Source: Rhizoclosmatium globosum
Taxonomy: Eukaryota; Chytridiomycota; Chytridiomycetes; Chytridiales; Chytriomycetaceae
Direction of reading: 5' to 3'
Assembly (NCBI GenBank): GCA_002104985.1
Contig: MCGO01000003.1
Coordinates: 248,001-312,000 of the forward strand
Length of the DNA: 64,000 bases
Positions 1-15,401 of the stretch are shown one piece after another. How positions within the stretch are numbered: the first letter of the stretch is position 1; each line of letters starts with the position of its first letter. The position numbers and the translations under genes were made by a program. The notes beneath the pieces were generated by a model that saw nothing but the letters and a program-made list of their open reading frames with translations, had not been told where the DNA came from and searched no databases.

Positions 1-681
1 GACCACAGTGACTACTCAGACTGGTTTAAGTCGATAGTTCCCCATCATTCGCAATACGCGTCACAACTCCGCTTTGTCAACCAGCTTTCGTACCACGAAC
101 AAGAATCAGGCGTCGTAGCTCTAGACAAATCCAATATTGGTGTCCTGCATGCACTACTTATGGCTTGCGCGCTAAATTCTAATGCGATGAGAGCAGAGAC
201 ATACCAACATATGTGGGGTGATAAAGAATCATTCTGGATCAGTTGGGAGCTGCTACGTGTTCCTTATAAATTCGCACCCGCCTATGCAGGTGCAATTGGA
301 GTGAAACAGGGCTCCAGGGTATGCGGAAGTCTTCTCCAAGTTGATGAGACATTTAATCCACTTTATTGGAATGGTGGAATGCAAAGAATCAAGTCAACAA
401 AGCTTGTTGATCCCATGCGTTTCGAGTACAACAGAACGTATGATTTAGTCAAGTTTAAATATTTGGCTACGGACTTTGATGGCCATGAGGAAATTTGGAC
501 GTTTGAAACTGAGGACACACCATTCTGCCTGAAACCAAAAAATATAACGCGCGATGCACGCGCTTTGAACGAAAGAGAGAGATCTATTGGAAAATTATAT
601 ACCAGCCTATTCAAGAAAATGACATCTGTATGGGTTGGTGATTTCGTTGATACAGAGTTTAGTGATGTCGGAAGTCTTTAA
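1..681 (+). CDS. Mnn1-type alpha-mannosyltransferase, 3' part (5' end outside window)
   Basis: The open frame enters from the left edge in frame 1 and ends at TAA 679-681, so only about 226 C-terminal residues are visible. Around positions 90-160 it encodes QESGVVALDKSNIGVLHALL, followed by MACALNS, GDKESFW and LQVDETFNPLYWNG. This block (acceptor-side QESG, a D-K-x-x-F-x motif, then a product-side Q-x-D-x-x-x-x-P) is typical of the fungal MNN1/putative mannosyltransferase family, Golgi type II membrane enzymes that add alpha-mannose to protein glycans. The DxD metal site and the N-terminal anchor would lie upstream of the window. It is convergent with Prp16, with about 110 bp between the stop codons. 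The family call is firm; the exact linkage made is not known. Confidence 0.8.
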   Translation, partial: DHSDYSDWFKSIVPHHSQYASQLRFVNQLSYHEQESGVVALDKSNIGVLHALLMACALNSNAMRAETYQHMWGDKESFWISWELLRVPYKFAPAYAGAIGVKQGSRVCGSLLQVDETFNPLYWNGGMQRIKSTKLVDPMRFEYNRTYDLVKFKYLATDFDGHEEIWTFETEDTPFCLKPKNITRDARALNERERSIGKLYTSLFKKMTSVWVGDFVDTEFSDVGSL

Positions 682-792
682 TAATTCTATGCTATTATTT
701 CACTTCTTCAAGCACATGAATGTTCGTAATTAATGGAGGAGAAAGTTTCAGATAAATAAGCACAAAGTTTTATTTACTCCTGTTCACAAATA

Positions 793-4833
<4,041 letters not shown>

Positions 4834-4857
4834 TTCTATTTATCGATTCTTTAATTT

Positions 4858-5943
4858 CTATCTCAACGCCATCACTGAAAGTATGCTAACAAATCCTCCA
4901 ATACACACGCCTGCAACAAAGCTGGCCTGCTCTCGTGGAATCCGCAGTGGCGTCACTACCCACGGAACAGCAAGAACAATGTCTCCCACACCCGAATTCG
5001 CATTCTCTGTCGACGCTCCATCGTTCACTACGCTCGGTGTTGCTACGGCGGAGACTGCAGCAAGAACTTTAGCTTCTAATAATGCATTCTCTTTCTGCAC
5101 GAGCTCTTGAATCAAAGCTCTGTCGCGTTTCTTGACCCACGGATCCCGAATCGACACCATCAAGAATATGACCAAGTGCACTGAAATCAGACCAACTGTC
5201 CACCATGTGCTTGCACTTCTATTTTGTTCAGGTTGTGTTAGTAGTTCCCCAACACACCATATCACTCCAACCAAACCTGATTTTATCACTATATAGCTGC
5301 TCGTCGATATAGCGCTCCCGTATTTGATTTAAGTAGTCTTGATGAACCACTTCGTAAGAATCAGATGCATTCTTGTAAGCAAGCTTCATGGCAGTTTCAG
5401 CAGATTCCAGGGTCAAATCTCTTCGATACAGATCCGTAAATCGATGAATGTCTTGATCCACTGAGAGGAATGGGAGTCAGATGCTTCAAGTATTCAGCAC
5501 ATGGATGAGAGTTTACCCCAGGAATCTTTTCGTTGCAGCAATGAATTGATCTCCTTCTGAGTGCGTCTCCTCTCATCAATACTTTCTTCGTACTTGAGTT
5601 TAGCGTGATCCAGTGCAGCCATCGCCGCTTTCAACTCTGCGTCCTTTTCCTCGACCTTCCTTTTCCGATCGACTACCGCATCATAACCAGTCGCGGCATT
5701 CAGAAATTCGCTCAACGCGGGCACGTACTGATCCTGCAGCGACCGCAGTCTGAGGACGAGGGCGTGGGACGACGAAGCGAGACCCGGTTTGGACGAGAAG
5801 GCCTGGGTGGTCGACCAGGGAACAACAGACCGACCCGGCCCAGTCCGAAGCAAAAACCCATTTGGAATCATCGCATTTGCATTTGCATTTGCATTTCGAA
5901 TATGAGGCGCGCGAAGCAGGCGAAACGGAAGCATAAAGTTCAC
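4858..5943 (-). CDS. She9/Mdm33-type mitochondrial inner-membrane protein
   Basis: Three exons fit: 5517-5943, 5277-5460 and 4858-5218. The protein begins with a basic, Ser/Ala-rich presequence that looks mitochondrial. A coiled-coil stretch follows (VDRKRKVEEKDAELKAAMAA and then EESIDERRRTQKEINSLLQRK), then the SHE9 signature around FTDLYRRDLTLESAE and YLNQIRERYIDEQLYSDKIR. After that come one membrane segment (WWTVGLISVHLVIFLMVSI) and a C-terminal hydrophobic stretch (FVAGVCIGGFVSILSVMAL). She9/Mdm33 in yeast is an inner-membrane protein that affects mitochondrial fission and shape. The arrangement of coiled coil between two membrane-proximal parts fits that family. The start codon faces NAP1 with about 48 bp between them. 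Confidence 0.85.
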
Positions 5944-5991
5944 AAACTCCTTTTTTCTTTTTGCGTTCCCACCTGGAAAATCAAACGTGAA

Positions 5992-7831
5992 ATGGTGAGC
6001 ACCTCAATCTCATCGCGCTTTTCCTGTGCTCTCTATCCCGTCTACACAGCGTTGCTAAACTATCTCTTCTCATTGACAGTCTCAAATCACTGAATTGCAA
6101 GGTACCGCATTCGTTCCTTGCCCTCCCTCTGCTCAACCACATACCACGTCAAAAACAACTGTGTGACTTACCATCCCTCTTCTATCCTTCCCAGGTAACA
6201 AACTCAGCGGCGCTTTCCAACACCCAGCTGTGCTGGGCGCCCTTCAGGTAACCAATACCCTCCCATTTTGCTGTCCAAGCCTGTGGCATCACTAACCACC
6301 CTTCCACATGCAATAGCAACGACTCAATGGACTTATTGGTAAACCCACAAATTACATTGCAGATTTGCCATCCGATGTCAAGCGTCGTGTCAACGCGTTG
6401 AGAAACATCCAGGTTCATTAAAAGCACTGTCTCGCTCATACCTTCCCACTTACAACCCCCATCCCCCAGGACAAGCACTCTGCCTTGGAGGCCCAGTTCC
6501 GTGAGGAAGTTCTTGCCCTTGAGAAGAAGTACTTGACCAAGCACCAGCCATTGTTTGACCAGGTTCGGATTATCCTTTACAAGCGACTCCTGTCAACTAA
6601 AACGGATAAATTACATAGCGTGCCAAGATTGTTGCTGGAGACATTGAGCCATCCGACGCTGAGGCTAAGCGTGAGCCTGATGAGGATGAGGACGAGGATG
6701 TATGTGTCCCACCCTGGAAAACAGAGGAAACTGATGATTCAAAACCAGGCCGTTGACGTGTCCAAGCCTGTCGACAAGCCAACAAAGGGTATTCCAGAAT
6801 TCTGGTTGACTGCCTTGAAGACCAACGCTGAGATTGGAGAGCTCATTACTGAGAAGGATGAGGAGGCTTTGAAGGCCTTGAAGAACATCAAGTACTCTTA
6901 CTTGCCAGACAACCCAGTTGCGTATATTTTTCTGACAGATACTTGATGGACGCTTACCGATGTGTCAAACAGGGCTTCAAGCTTGAATTCTTCTTCAGCG
7001 AGAACGATTTCTTCACCAACAAGAAGTTGGAGAAGACTTACTACTTGATCAACTCCCCAGATGCTTCTTACGGTAAATTCTTCAATTGTTATAAATATTT
7101 ATTAACAAACTCACAAAAAAATACAGGAGACGTTGTTTACGACCGTGCCGAAGGAACCAAGATTGACTGGAAGGAGGACAAAGACTTGAGCGTCACTGTT
7201 GAAATTAAGACTCAGCGCCACAAGAGTAAGTTCCCATCTATCCAGCGAGACAAAAAGCAATTTTCATGTGTTACGATGATCAAACATTTCAGACCTGTTC
7301 CGAATCAATTCGTGTTGGATAAACAAATGATTGCCTATATAATCTGAACACACTATCCTTGAACCTCCGTTCTTTTTCCCAATACGAATAATCGACAAAC
7401 TCACTCTTTGCACCCTCCTTAGCCACCAACAAAACCCGTACCGTCAAGAAGACTGTCCCAGCTCCAACCTTCTTCTCCTTCTTCAACCCACCAAAGCCAC
7501 CTTCGGAGGACGACGATGAAGAGGACATTGACGAAGACATTGACCAAAAGCTCGAGATGGATTACGAAATCGGAGAGACCATCAAGGAGAAGATTATCCC
7601 ACACGCTGTTGACTGGTTCACCGGAAAGGCTCTTCAATACGAGGACAACGAAGACTACGATGGTTAGTTCATTTTGATTATGATACGAATTATGAGATGA
7701 ACCCATTTTTTTATCTAGAGTTCGATGAGGACGAGGACTTCGACGGTGAAGAGGGAGAGGACGACGATGACGAGGAGGGTGGTGCTCCAGGAGCCGAGGG
7801 CGAGAAGCCTGCTGAATGCAAGCAGCAGTAA
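5992..7831 (+). CDS. NAP1: Nucleosome assembly protein 1 (NAP family histone chaperone)
   Basis: Histone H2A-H2B chaperone. The spliced N-terminus reads [14 protein letters not shown], then [16 protein letters not shown] and [20 protein letters not shown], the classic NAP dimerisation helix. Later exons give [43 protein letters not shown] and [13 protein letters not shown] of the NAP domain. The C-terminus is strongly acidic and finishes PAECKQQ, a CaaX-type prenylation box as in animal NAP1L1 and plant NAP1. There are roughly ten introns. The first sits directly after the initiator ATG (5992-5994), so coding exon 1 is just the start codon, and exon 2 is about 22 nt. The stop is TAA 7829-7831. 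Confidence 0.92.
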
Positions 7832-8033
7832 ACGAAAAAAAGCAATAATTCTGCTATACTCTCAACACTGCCGCCCTTTTTCTGTTATTTTAGTTTACTT
7901 TATCTTGGGTTTGTTCAAAAGGTGCAATGAATTTGTTGTTATTGATAGTTAATTCCGCAGCTATATTGTAACAGACAAATTTAAGGAAGGGAATTTGGGG
8001 TGAATCTGAAGATTGAATTTGTCATCACAAAAG

Positions 8034-9824
8034 ATGTGGAAAATCATTGGGACAGCTATCGCCTTCCTTGTAGCTGCAACCATATTCTCAACTTACCTCG
8101 CCGCGAAACGCAGAGCAGACAAATTCAAAAAGGACAACCCAGGCTTGCAAGTGTACACTCTCCTGGTCCCGCTGTTCAGTCCGTTACGAATCTTTCATGT
8201 TGAGTGCACCCCACCCAAATCTTTGAGTTTCACTCACAAGCAACATGTATCCAGCTGCTTCCAAAATGGCTCCCATGGCTTATATACGACATGTCTGACA
8301 AACAGATGGCAAAAGGGTTCACAACCGAAAAGGGGACTGATGCCTTGGCTATCTGTGATTCAGACGTATCTTACTTCCTCCTCCGAGATCCAGCCTTATG
8401 CCACGATATCATGGTCAACAGATACAAAGAGATTGTGAAACCTGTTCATACGTATGTTCTGATTGATATCTATGGTAATTAGCTTTCTCCTTTCCAGAAG
8501 TCCTAAAGTTTATGATTTGCCATTTATTTCAGGCAGCAATATCGTAACAACGGAAGGCGCGACGTGGCGTCGCCATCGCAAAATTGCTGGCCCCGTGTTT
8601 GGCGAACGCAACAACGCACTCGTCCACGAAGCCTCCCTCCGCATCGCCAATGAAATGTTCGCAGCTTGGCCAACCGACCAAACCGCCCTCATCGACATTT
8701 CAGAAGAAATGATGCAATTCGCCTTGTACGTGATTGCATCCGCCGGATTTGGAAAGGATTTCGCGTGGACCGATAAAGAGGGGGATATCCCTGCAGGACA
8801 CACTCTATCCTTCAAAACTACAATGAAGACTGTGATTGAGAACCTGATGAATTACGTCATGTTCCCCGACTGGAGTTTGAGTAAATTGGCAAGAACTTCG
8901 AGGAAGGAGTTTGGACAGTATATGGATGAAATGATTGAGGAGGCTATTGCGGATGGTGATTCATTGTCGCCGAATGTAATTTCAGGAATATTTATAGTGT
9001 TTTTTTTTGGATAACGTGTGGGTTATAGATTTTACAAGCTCTTACCAAGGCGGCTTTCGCAGAAAATGAGTCTTCTAAGCTAACAAAGGAAGAAATCAGA
9101 GCCAATGGATTCATTATGATTGTTGCAGGCCATGAAACTACGGCAAACACTTTGGCTTATGCTTTTGCGCTGTTGGGTTTGTCAACCATGTGGTTTTTAT
9201 GGCTGCTAACATTTTTGTTTCTCAAGCTTTGCACCCAGACATTCAAGATACGCTTTATCAGCATTGTATAGAAGTACTTGGTGGCAGAGATCCTGAATAT
9301 GCTGATTTCTCCAAGCTGACGTATTCGTTGGTTTGCTTCTTGTTAAAAAAGTAAATCCTCTCTAACTTTCTTTCACGGAGCATTAGGCAGTCATGAATGA
9401 AACTTTGCGTCTCTATCCTCAAGTTATTGCCATTCCAAAGTACAGTGCAGATCAAACTGTTGTTATTGGCAAACATGTTCTCCCTCCCAAGACAGAAATC
9501 CACATTGAAGTCACTGCTATTCATAAGAATCCTGATATTTGGGGCCCTGATGTAGACGAATTCAAACCTGAAAGATTCCTTTCAACAGATGAAGCTCGAC
9601 AAAACGCTGTCAAGATTGGCTGGATACCGTTCAGTGAAGGACCGCGTGCATGTGTTGGAAAGAAATTCTCTCAAGTAGAGTTTGTGGTAGTTTTAACGAT
9701 GGTGATTATGCGATACCGTGTTGGAGTGCCTGAGGGGGTGTCACGAGAGCACTTGTTGGAATCGGCGAGCTTGTTCACGTTGAAACCAAAGCACAACGTG
9801 AAGCTAGTGTTTTCTCGTCGCTGA
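8034..9824 (+). CDS. Cytochrome P450 monooxygenase (copy 1)
   Basis: Membrane-anchored haem monooxygenase. The start was set at ATG 8034 (MWKIIGTAIAFLVAATIF), which gives an N-terminal membrane anchor; further upstream only a non-ATG start is in frame. Conserved parts are WRRHRKIAGPVFGERNN (C-helix), the I-helix AGHETTANT, the K-helix NETLRLYP (ExxR), FKPERFL (PERF) and the haem loop FSEGPRACVGKKF with the thiolate Cys. There are about five short introns. It is related to the two P450s at 29578-33384, sharing their exon pattern and an LPKWLPW-type segment after the anchor. Its substrate cannot be read from sequence. The closest general resemblance is to fungal CYP clans that look like CYP4/CYP5. 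Confidence 0.9.
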
Positions 9825-9907
9825 ATGCAGTGTATTATTTTCTTCGTTATGATTTTGTATACATTTAACCCATTCGTATTTGCTTTTTTTCTACCAAGTC
9901 GTTGACG

Positions 9908-11145
9908 ATGATGTTTGTGCGTCGCCTTGCAACATCTGTCCCGAAGACAGCGACACCTTCTGGAGACTTTGCATCCGTGTCTAGCATTGATCCGCTAGCG
10001 CCCGTTGCCCGAGCGCGGCTTGAAGAGCACCACTTTTCCAGTTTGGCGGACGATCTTCTCGTGCTCGCGTACACGCACAAGTCGCCGCTCGCTCCATCGG
10101 CCGCAGAGTTCGAAGCCGCGAAGAAGAAAGCCGAAGCGCTGAGACTCGACGAGAAACGGTGCGTGCCCTTTTGATGACTCACTCACGAACGAATCTGAAC
10201 TTGCTTACAGCCTCTCCCTCACCAAACTCTTTCAAACTCCGCTCGCTAAACTGCCAACTCGGCCCCTCGACTCGCCTTTCCCAGTCACAAACCTCCTCTC
10301 CCTCAAAGCGGCCCGCTATGACATGTACCACGCAAACATGGCGGGAGGCCGAATGCGCCGCAGACTCAGCAATATCATCGATTACACTACAATCACAGAC
10401 TCGCAATACAGCAAACTCGATCGCATGAAGATCAAGGAAGTCAGGGAATTCCACCGTGGCTTCGAAAAGAACTTTAGCCCCCGTATCGACCATTTACCTG
10501 CTATTCGTAAAGTCGTTCTCAAGATTTGGGATGAGAAGGCTGTCAACAACAAGTTGAGTCACGTTTCTTTTTGGTATCAAGCTAACGTTTTTTGGCATCA
10601 GACAAATCCTCCTTCCAGCCCTCTTATCCCTCGAAGCAATCTCAGGAACTCGTGCAGAACCATTGTACGCTACCATCAAAGATGCAACAAAAGTGATTCG
10701 TGTAGGAATGCCATTGGGTGCCCAAGTAACTCTTCATCCACCACAAGCTCATGAATTCCTTGACAAGTGCACTCAAACTTTGCTGCCTCGTCTCCGAGAA
10801 TGGCCAGGAATTTCACCACTCTGCTCAAAGCGTGGAAAATCAACTGGAATCATTGGATTCAAGATCCCAGTTGGATCTGTCGGTGCATTCCCTGATATTG
10901 AGCCCCATTTCGATCTGTATCCTCAGTTATTTGAAATCAACGTCGAGATTCATACGACCGCTGGAACAGATAAAGGTGCTGTTGCGTTGTTGAGTGGATT
11001 CCAGATGCCATTCAGGACACGCGAAGAAGTGGTGGCTGAATTGAAGGCGGGTGAAGAGGCAAGGAAGGCTGGTATTGTTGAGGATCCATATGCCAAGTTC
11101 AAGAAGAAGGAAGAGGCAGCTGCTGCCAAGGGAAAGAAGAAGTAA
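9908..11145 (+). CDS. Mitochondrial large-subunit ribosomal protein uL5m (MRPL7-like)
   Basis: The start is ATG 9908 (a second ATG follows at once), giving a basic presequence MMFVRRLATSVPKT consistent with mitochondrial import. Three exons carry an N-terminal fungal extension, then the uL5 fold: IRVGMPLGAQVTLH, FLDKCTQTLLPRLREWPGIS, GIIGFKIPVGSVGAFPDIEP, LFEINVEIHTTAGT and LLSGFQMPF. The Lys-rich C-terminal tail ends KGKKK. uL5 sits in the central protuberance and contacts the 5S-region/tRNA side of the ribosome. The presequence and length point to the mitochondrial rather than the cytosolic protein (RPL11). Confidence 0.88.
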
Positions 11146-11399
11146 ATAACTTGGATTTGGATTTGATGAAGGGGACGAGTATTACTCTAATTAAAATAAC
11201 AATGCAACATGAAACTCTTCTTGAAGCAAAAGAAAGTGCCAGTACCCCAACCTTATTCGACACGTGTTTTTTTGGGTCCGCGTGGGGACTAGTTTGGGGC
11301 ACAGGCCAGTTTTTGGGGGTGAGCGCCTTGAAATTTTTGGCCTGCTCAAAAGGCGCTGTGGCATTTTCGTTACCCTCCGCAAAAAAGCAAAAAATCAAC

Positions 11400-13016
11400 A
11401 TGGTCTACAAAGTTGGTGCGTGTCTGTCCTCCTTACCTGCATTGGGATCACTTGGAAGCTGCCGTTGCTGCCGAGAGAAAGCTTGGATCTTGTAGAGAGC
11501 GTGTTGCCAGACTGTCTCCTGATCTTGATGCGGATCCATCAATTAATCCCCTCAATCCATCAAAGATCTGTTACTAACTATTCATTCCCTTCACATTCAA
11601 TAGCTGACATTACCCTCGCTGACTTCGGTACGTGTTTCCCCTCTGATTTCCCCTGGAGTTCCTTCATTGTTGCGGACCTGAAGCTGTCAGCTTTGCGCTT
11701 TTTCAACAACGCCTCCAAAATCACCCCAATGAAATACCCAACTAACGATATACACGCGAACAGGTCGCAAAGAGATGGAGATTGCTGAGAACGAGATGCC
11801 AGGTCTCATGTCTCTCCGTACCAAGTACGGACCAGCCCAGCCTCTCAAGGGTGCCCGTATTGCCGGATGTCTCCACATGACCATCCAGACTGCCGTCCTC
11901 ATCGAGACCCTCACTGCTCTCGGTGCTGAGGTTACCTGGTCTTCCTGTAACATCTTCTCCACCCAGGACCACGCCGCTGCTGCCATTGCTGCCACCGGTG
12001 TCCCAGTCTTCGCCTGGAAGGGTGAGACCGACGAGGAGTACGAGTGGTGCATTGAGCAGACCATCAAGGGTTTCGCTGGAGGCAAGGCCTTGAACATGAT
12101 CCTTGACGACGGAGGTGACTTGACCCAGATTGTCCACCAGAAGTACCCAGAGCTCCTCAAGGACATTCGTGGTGTTTCTGAGGAGACCACCACCGGAGTC
12201 CACAACTTGTACAAGATGCTCAAGAACGGTGAGCTCAAGATCCCAGCCATCAACGTCAACGACTCTGTTACCAAGTCCAAGTTCGACAACTTGTACGGAT
12301 GCCGTGAGTCCCTCATCGATGGTATCAAGCGTGCTACCGATGTCATGATTGCCGGAAAGGTCTCCGTTGTTGCCGGTTACGGTGATGTCGGTAAGGGTTG
12401 TGCTGCTGCCCTCAAGGGTATGGGATCCCGTGTCATTGTTACCGAGATCGACCCAATCAACGCTCTCCAGGCTTCTATGGAGGGTTACGAGGTCACCACC
12501 ATGGAGGAGGCCGTCAAGGAGGCTAACATCTTCGTTACCACCACCGGATGCCGTGACATTATCACTGGTGCCCACTTCCCACTCATGAAGGACGACGCCA
12601 TTGTTTGCAACATTGGTCACTTCGACATTGAAATCGACGTCGCTTGGTTGAAGGCCAACGCTGCCAAGTGTGTCAACATCAAGCCACAGGTCGACCGTTA
12701 CACCATGAAGAACGGACGTCACGTTATCCTCCTTGCTGAGGGACGTCTCGTCAACCTCGGATGTGCTACTGGTCACCCATCTTTCGTCATGTCCAACTCC
12801 TTCACCAACCAGACCTTGGCTCAGATTGCTCTCTGGACCGACACCAAGTCCTACCCACTCGGTGTCCACCTCTTGCCAAAGAAGTTGGACGAGGAGGTCG
12901 CTGCTGCCCACTTGGACAAGCTCGGAGTTAAGTTGACCAAGATGTCCAAGGTCCAGGCCGACTACCTCTCCCTCCCACACGAGGGTCCATACAAGATGGA
13001 CAACTACCGTTACTAA
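11400..13016 (+). CDS. AHCY: S-adenosyl-L-homocysteine hydrolase (adenosylhomocysteinase)
   Basis: Hydrolyses S-adenosylhomocysteine to adenosine and homocysteine, clearing the product of methyltransferases. Three exons fit exactly: 11400-11415, 11604-11627 (a 24-nt microexon) and 11764-13016, giving 430 residues, the usual eukaryotic length. The N-terminus reads [20 protein letters not shown]. The NAD-binding motif [15 protein letters not shown] is present, and the catalytic region TGCRDIITG and the C-terminal YKMDNYRY (NAD-capping Lys/Tyr) are intact. Codon use in exon 3 is strongly biased to C-ending codons (GCC, ATC, AAG, GGT), unlike most neighbours, which suggests high expression. A 412-codon antisense open frame is a by-product of this bias. 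Confidence 0.97.
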
Positions 13017-13229
13017 ATCATGCGTATTTTGACTTACATTTCGTCAATTTTGTATTTGTATTCATTTGAGTAGCACGTAATAAAGTGATGATTGGGTGCT
13101 TGTAGTTACTTGATTCGTCCATTTAATTCGTCGTTTCTTGTTTTGTCATTAAGGAGATTTACATAACCAAACACAAACAGAATCTCACTTCAACCCACAC
13201 ACTTCGCAAAGCTTATACCGTCAACAAAA

Positions 13230-14258
13230 ATGGGAGGAGCTTCTGTAGATCAGCAGTCAGACGCGTTGCAAACTGGAGACCAACCAATCAAAATTACAAA
13301 GTCCCACCCAACTCCAACAGATCCCTTCAATGAGAGTGTCTACAACTTGATCCCAATTGAGATCATCCCGCCAGCGAAACAGAAGCAGTATAGAAGCAAG
13401 TTCGCCGATCAAGCACGAAAGGAATATTACACAGGTCTCAAAAACGCGGCCAGTATGGGACCTGCAAAAGTCCTCGTCAACGGAACTGACGGCTTCATGA
13501 AGAAAGGAGACGGAAACAAGGTTAAGAGTTGAGTTTCTGTGTATAATTGAGCTTGAAAACGTCGCGCTGATTGTTTTGCGTTTTAGTGCAAATCCAGGCT
13601 ATCAACAAAGAAGCGTACTGCCCCGACAAGACTGTCAGAAAGGCCAATGTTCCAAAAGATACACCAGTGATTATTGAAACCTCAAAGAAAGACTTCATCA
13701 AACAAAACGCGTTGGAGAATATCAACTCAAGTTGAGTTTAGCGTCTTAAGATAAACATCTAACTAACTATCATCTTGCGAATAGGCGCCAAGAAACCACT
13801 AGACAACACCCCAGCCTACCGATTCAAGCCAGACTACGGAAAGACACCAACATACATTTTGAAACGCCGTCAATCCGAAAGCGAAAAGGGATTCTCCATG
13901 CAAGAAATGGAAGACGCCCTCATGTCCACGCCAGAAGGAAAGAAGCAAGCCCAGATGATGAAGGAAGGACTCGTTCCCTTACCTGAAGACGAACGAACCA
14001 AGATTTTGGAAGGCCTGAAAGCAAACTGGGAGAAACTGAACAGTGATTACCAGAAACTGAGTTTGACCGTCGATACTGTTCCAAAAATCGCGAGGTGAGG
14101 GATAATAATGGTGGCGTAAAGTAGTGAATACTGATATAATGTAATCACATTCCAGAAAAGTGAATATGGAGCAACAACTGAAACAACTTGAGACGCACAT
14201 TTCCAAGTTTTCTCATTCTAATATCCTCGTCAACTTTAACTCAGCTTACAAGCAATAG
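13230..14258 (+). CDS. ENKUR: Enkurin (axonemal/flagellar calmodulin-binding protein)
   Basis: Four exons (about 13230-13526, 13588-13731, 13784-14094 and 14155-14258) give about 285 residues. The N-terminal half contains ESVYNLIPIEIIPP and the C-terminal half the enkurin domain: YGKTPTYILKRRQSE, GLVPLPEDERTKILEGLKAN, WEKLNSDYQKLSLTVDTVPK and a final coiled coil MEQQLKQLETHISKF. Enkurin was described as a TRPC-channel adaptor in sperm and is a microtubule inner protein of axonemal doublets, so it occurs in organisms with motile cilia. Both first introns use GTTGAG donors. Its presence implies a flagellated zoospore stage. The stop is TAG at about 14256-14258. Confidence 0.88.
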
Positions 14259-14442
14259 GGAGTGGGGGGAGTTAACATGTGATTTGCCTTCGACTGTCAT
14301 TTTATTCCTGTTTTTCATCATCTGCAGATTCAAGTAGCTCTTATAGAAATAAATTATTTTGGTTCCATCTTGTTTGGCTTCCTGCACACCACAGAATATG
14401 AGGCGCGGCGCAAAGCGCGGACCCAATTTCTTTCTTTAATCG

Positions 14443-15275
14443 ATGCATCACCTCATACTACTCCTCCTTCTTCCACTTCTTGGATTGGCGCAGCATTCTG
14501 GCGTTATCACATGGTATGAAACGGACTGGTCGCAGATTGTAACGGCTTGCACGGCAGCCAATGTGAGTTTTTGGGACACCCCGTTCATATCATCATTTAC
14601 CCAACATTCATTGTTCTTATAATTCATTCCACAGCCTCCTGGAAATAATCTCTACTTTGCTGCAGTATCCGTCTATTCGCTCTCAGATCAATCGTCTATT
14701 CTGAACACGGATCGTTGCGGAAAGTGCATCAAACTCTGGTTAAACGGAGCATCTACTCTCGTTACAGTTGTAGGTAAGCAGCATCTTCATAGCAAACGCC
14801 TCAGGGTCGCGACACAATTGGCTGATCTAAATGCTTTGCTGTTCACATAATAGATGTGATGATGCGATGGGACGCCAATCCAGACGATATCGACCTAAGC
14901 ACTGCAGCGTTCAGTGATATTGTCGGAGACCTTGACACAGGACGAGTCGCAAATGTGCCATGGGAATGGGCCGATTGTACAACCGGCAAGTCCGCCCGTC
15001 CAATTCCAGTTCAGGGACAAGCCCTTGAAGCGATTCCGAAAGCTACAGAACCTCCAGGCGCTGCAGCAATTAATGCTCCTATTCCGGTTCCAAACGCGTT
15101 GCCTGCACCTCTTAATGGGACGTTGCCTGCGTTAATCAGCGTGAATGGATCAACAATCGCTCCAAAGGCCACATCTGAATCAACAAAAAAGAGTTCTGCA
15201 GTAGCGAGGCTGTTGGAGAGTCACGCTTTCGCTTTAAGTGTTATATCTTCTATCCTCTTGTCTGCTGTTTTATAA
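14443..15275 (+). CDS. Secreted GPI-type double-psi beta-barrel (expansin/barwin-like) protein, copy 1
   Basis: Three exons. The start ATG 14443 opens a signal peptide MHHLILLLLLPLLGLAQ. The mature part has SVYSLSDQSSILNTDRCGKC, a LVTVVD strand, and NPDDIDLSTAAFSDIV then WEWADC, the RlpA-like/barwin DPBB pattern with the conserved D-x-D-L-S. A Pro/Ala-rich linker follows, and the C-terminal hydrophobic end (HAFALSVISSILLSAVL) preceded by small residues suits GPI anchoring. The VDxCxxC cysteine pair usual in expansins is replaced by VMMRWDANP, so lytic activity is not assured. It is the first of three tandem paralogues with matching exon order. It probably acts at the cell wall, either as a structural or a wall-loosening protein. 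Confidence 0.78.
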
Positions 15276-15401
15276 CTTCCTTGTCCCCTTTTCCCTCATA
15301 TAATAAATAGATTACTTACTATCCAATTTTGTTCTTCAAATTATTGTGTCTCAATTTTGCTCATCACTTTTGTATCTCAAAAAAATTTGAAGCTGTAAAC
15401 A

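Noticed and set aside
11742..12980. 412-codon open frame antisense to adenosylhomocysteinase
   Set aside because: It mirrors the biased codon use of the real gene (NNC codons give few antisense stops) and its sequence is a low-complexity Val/Gly/Leu/Asp mix without any domain.
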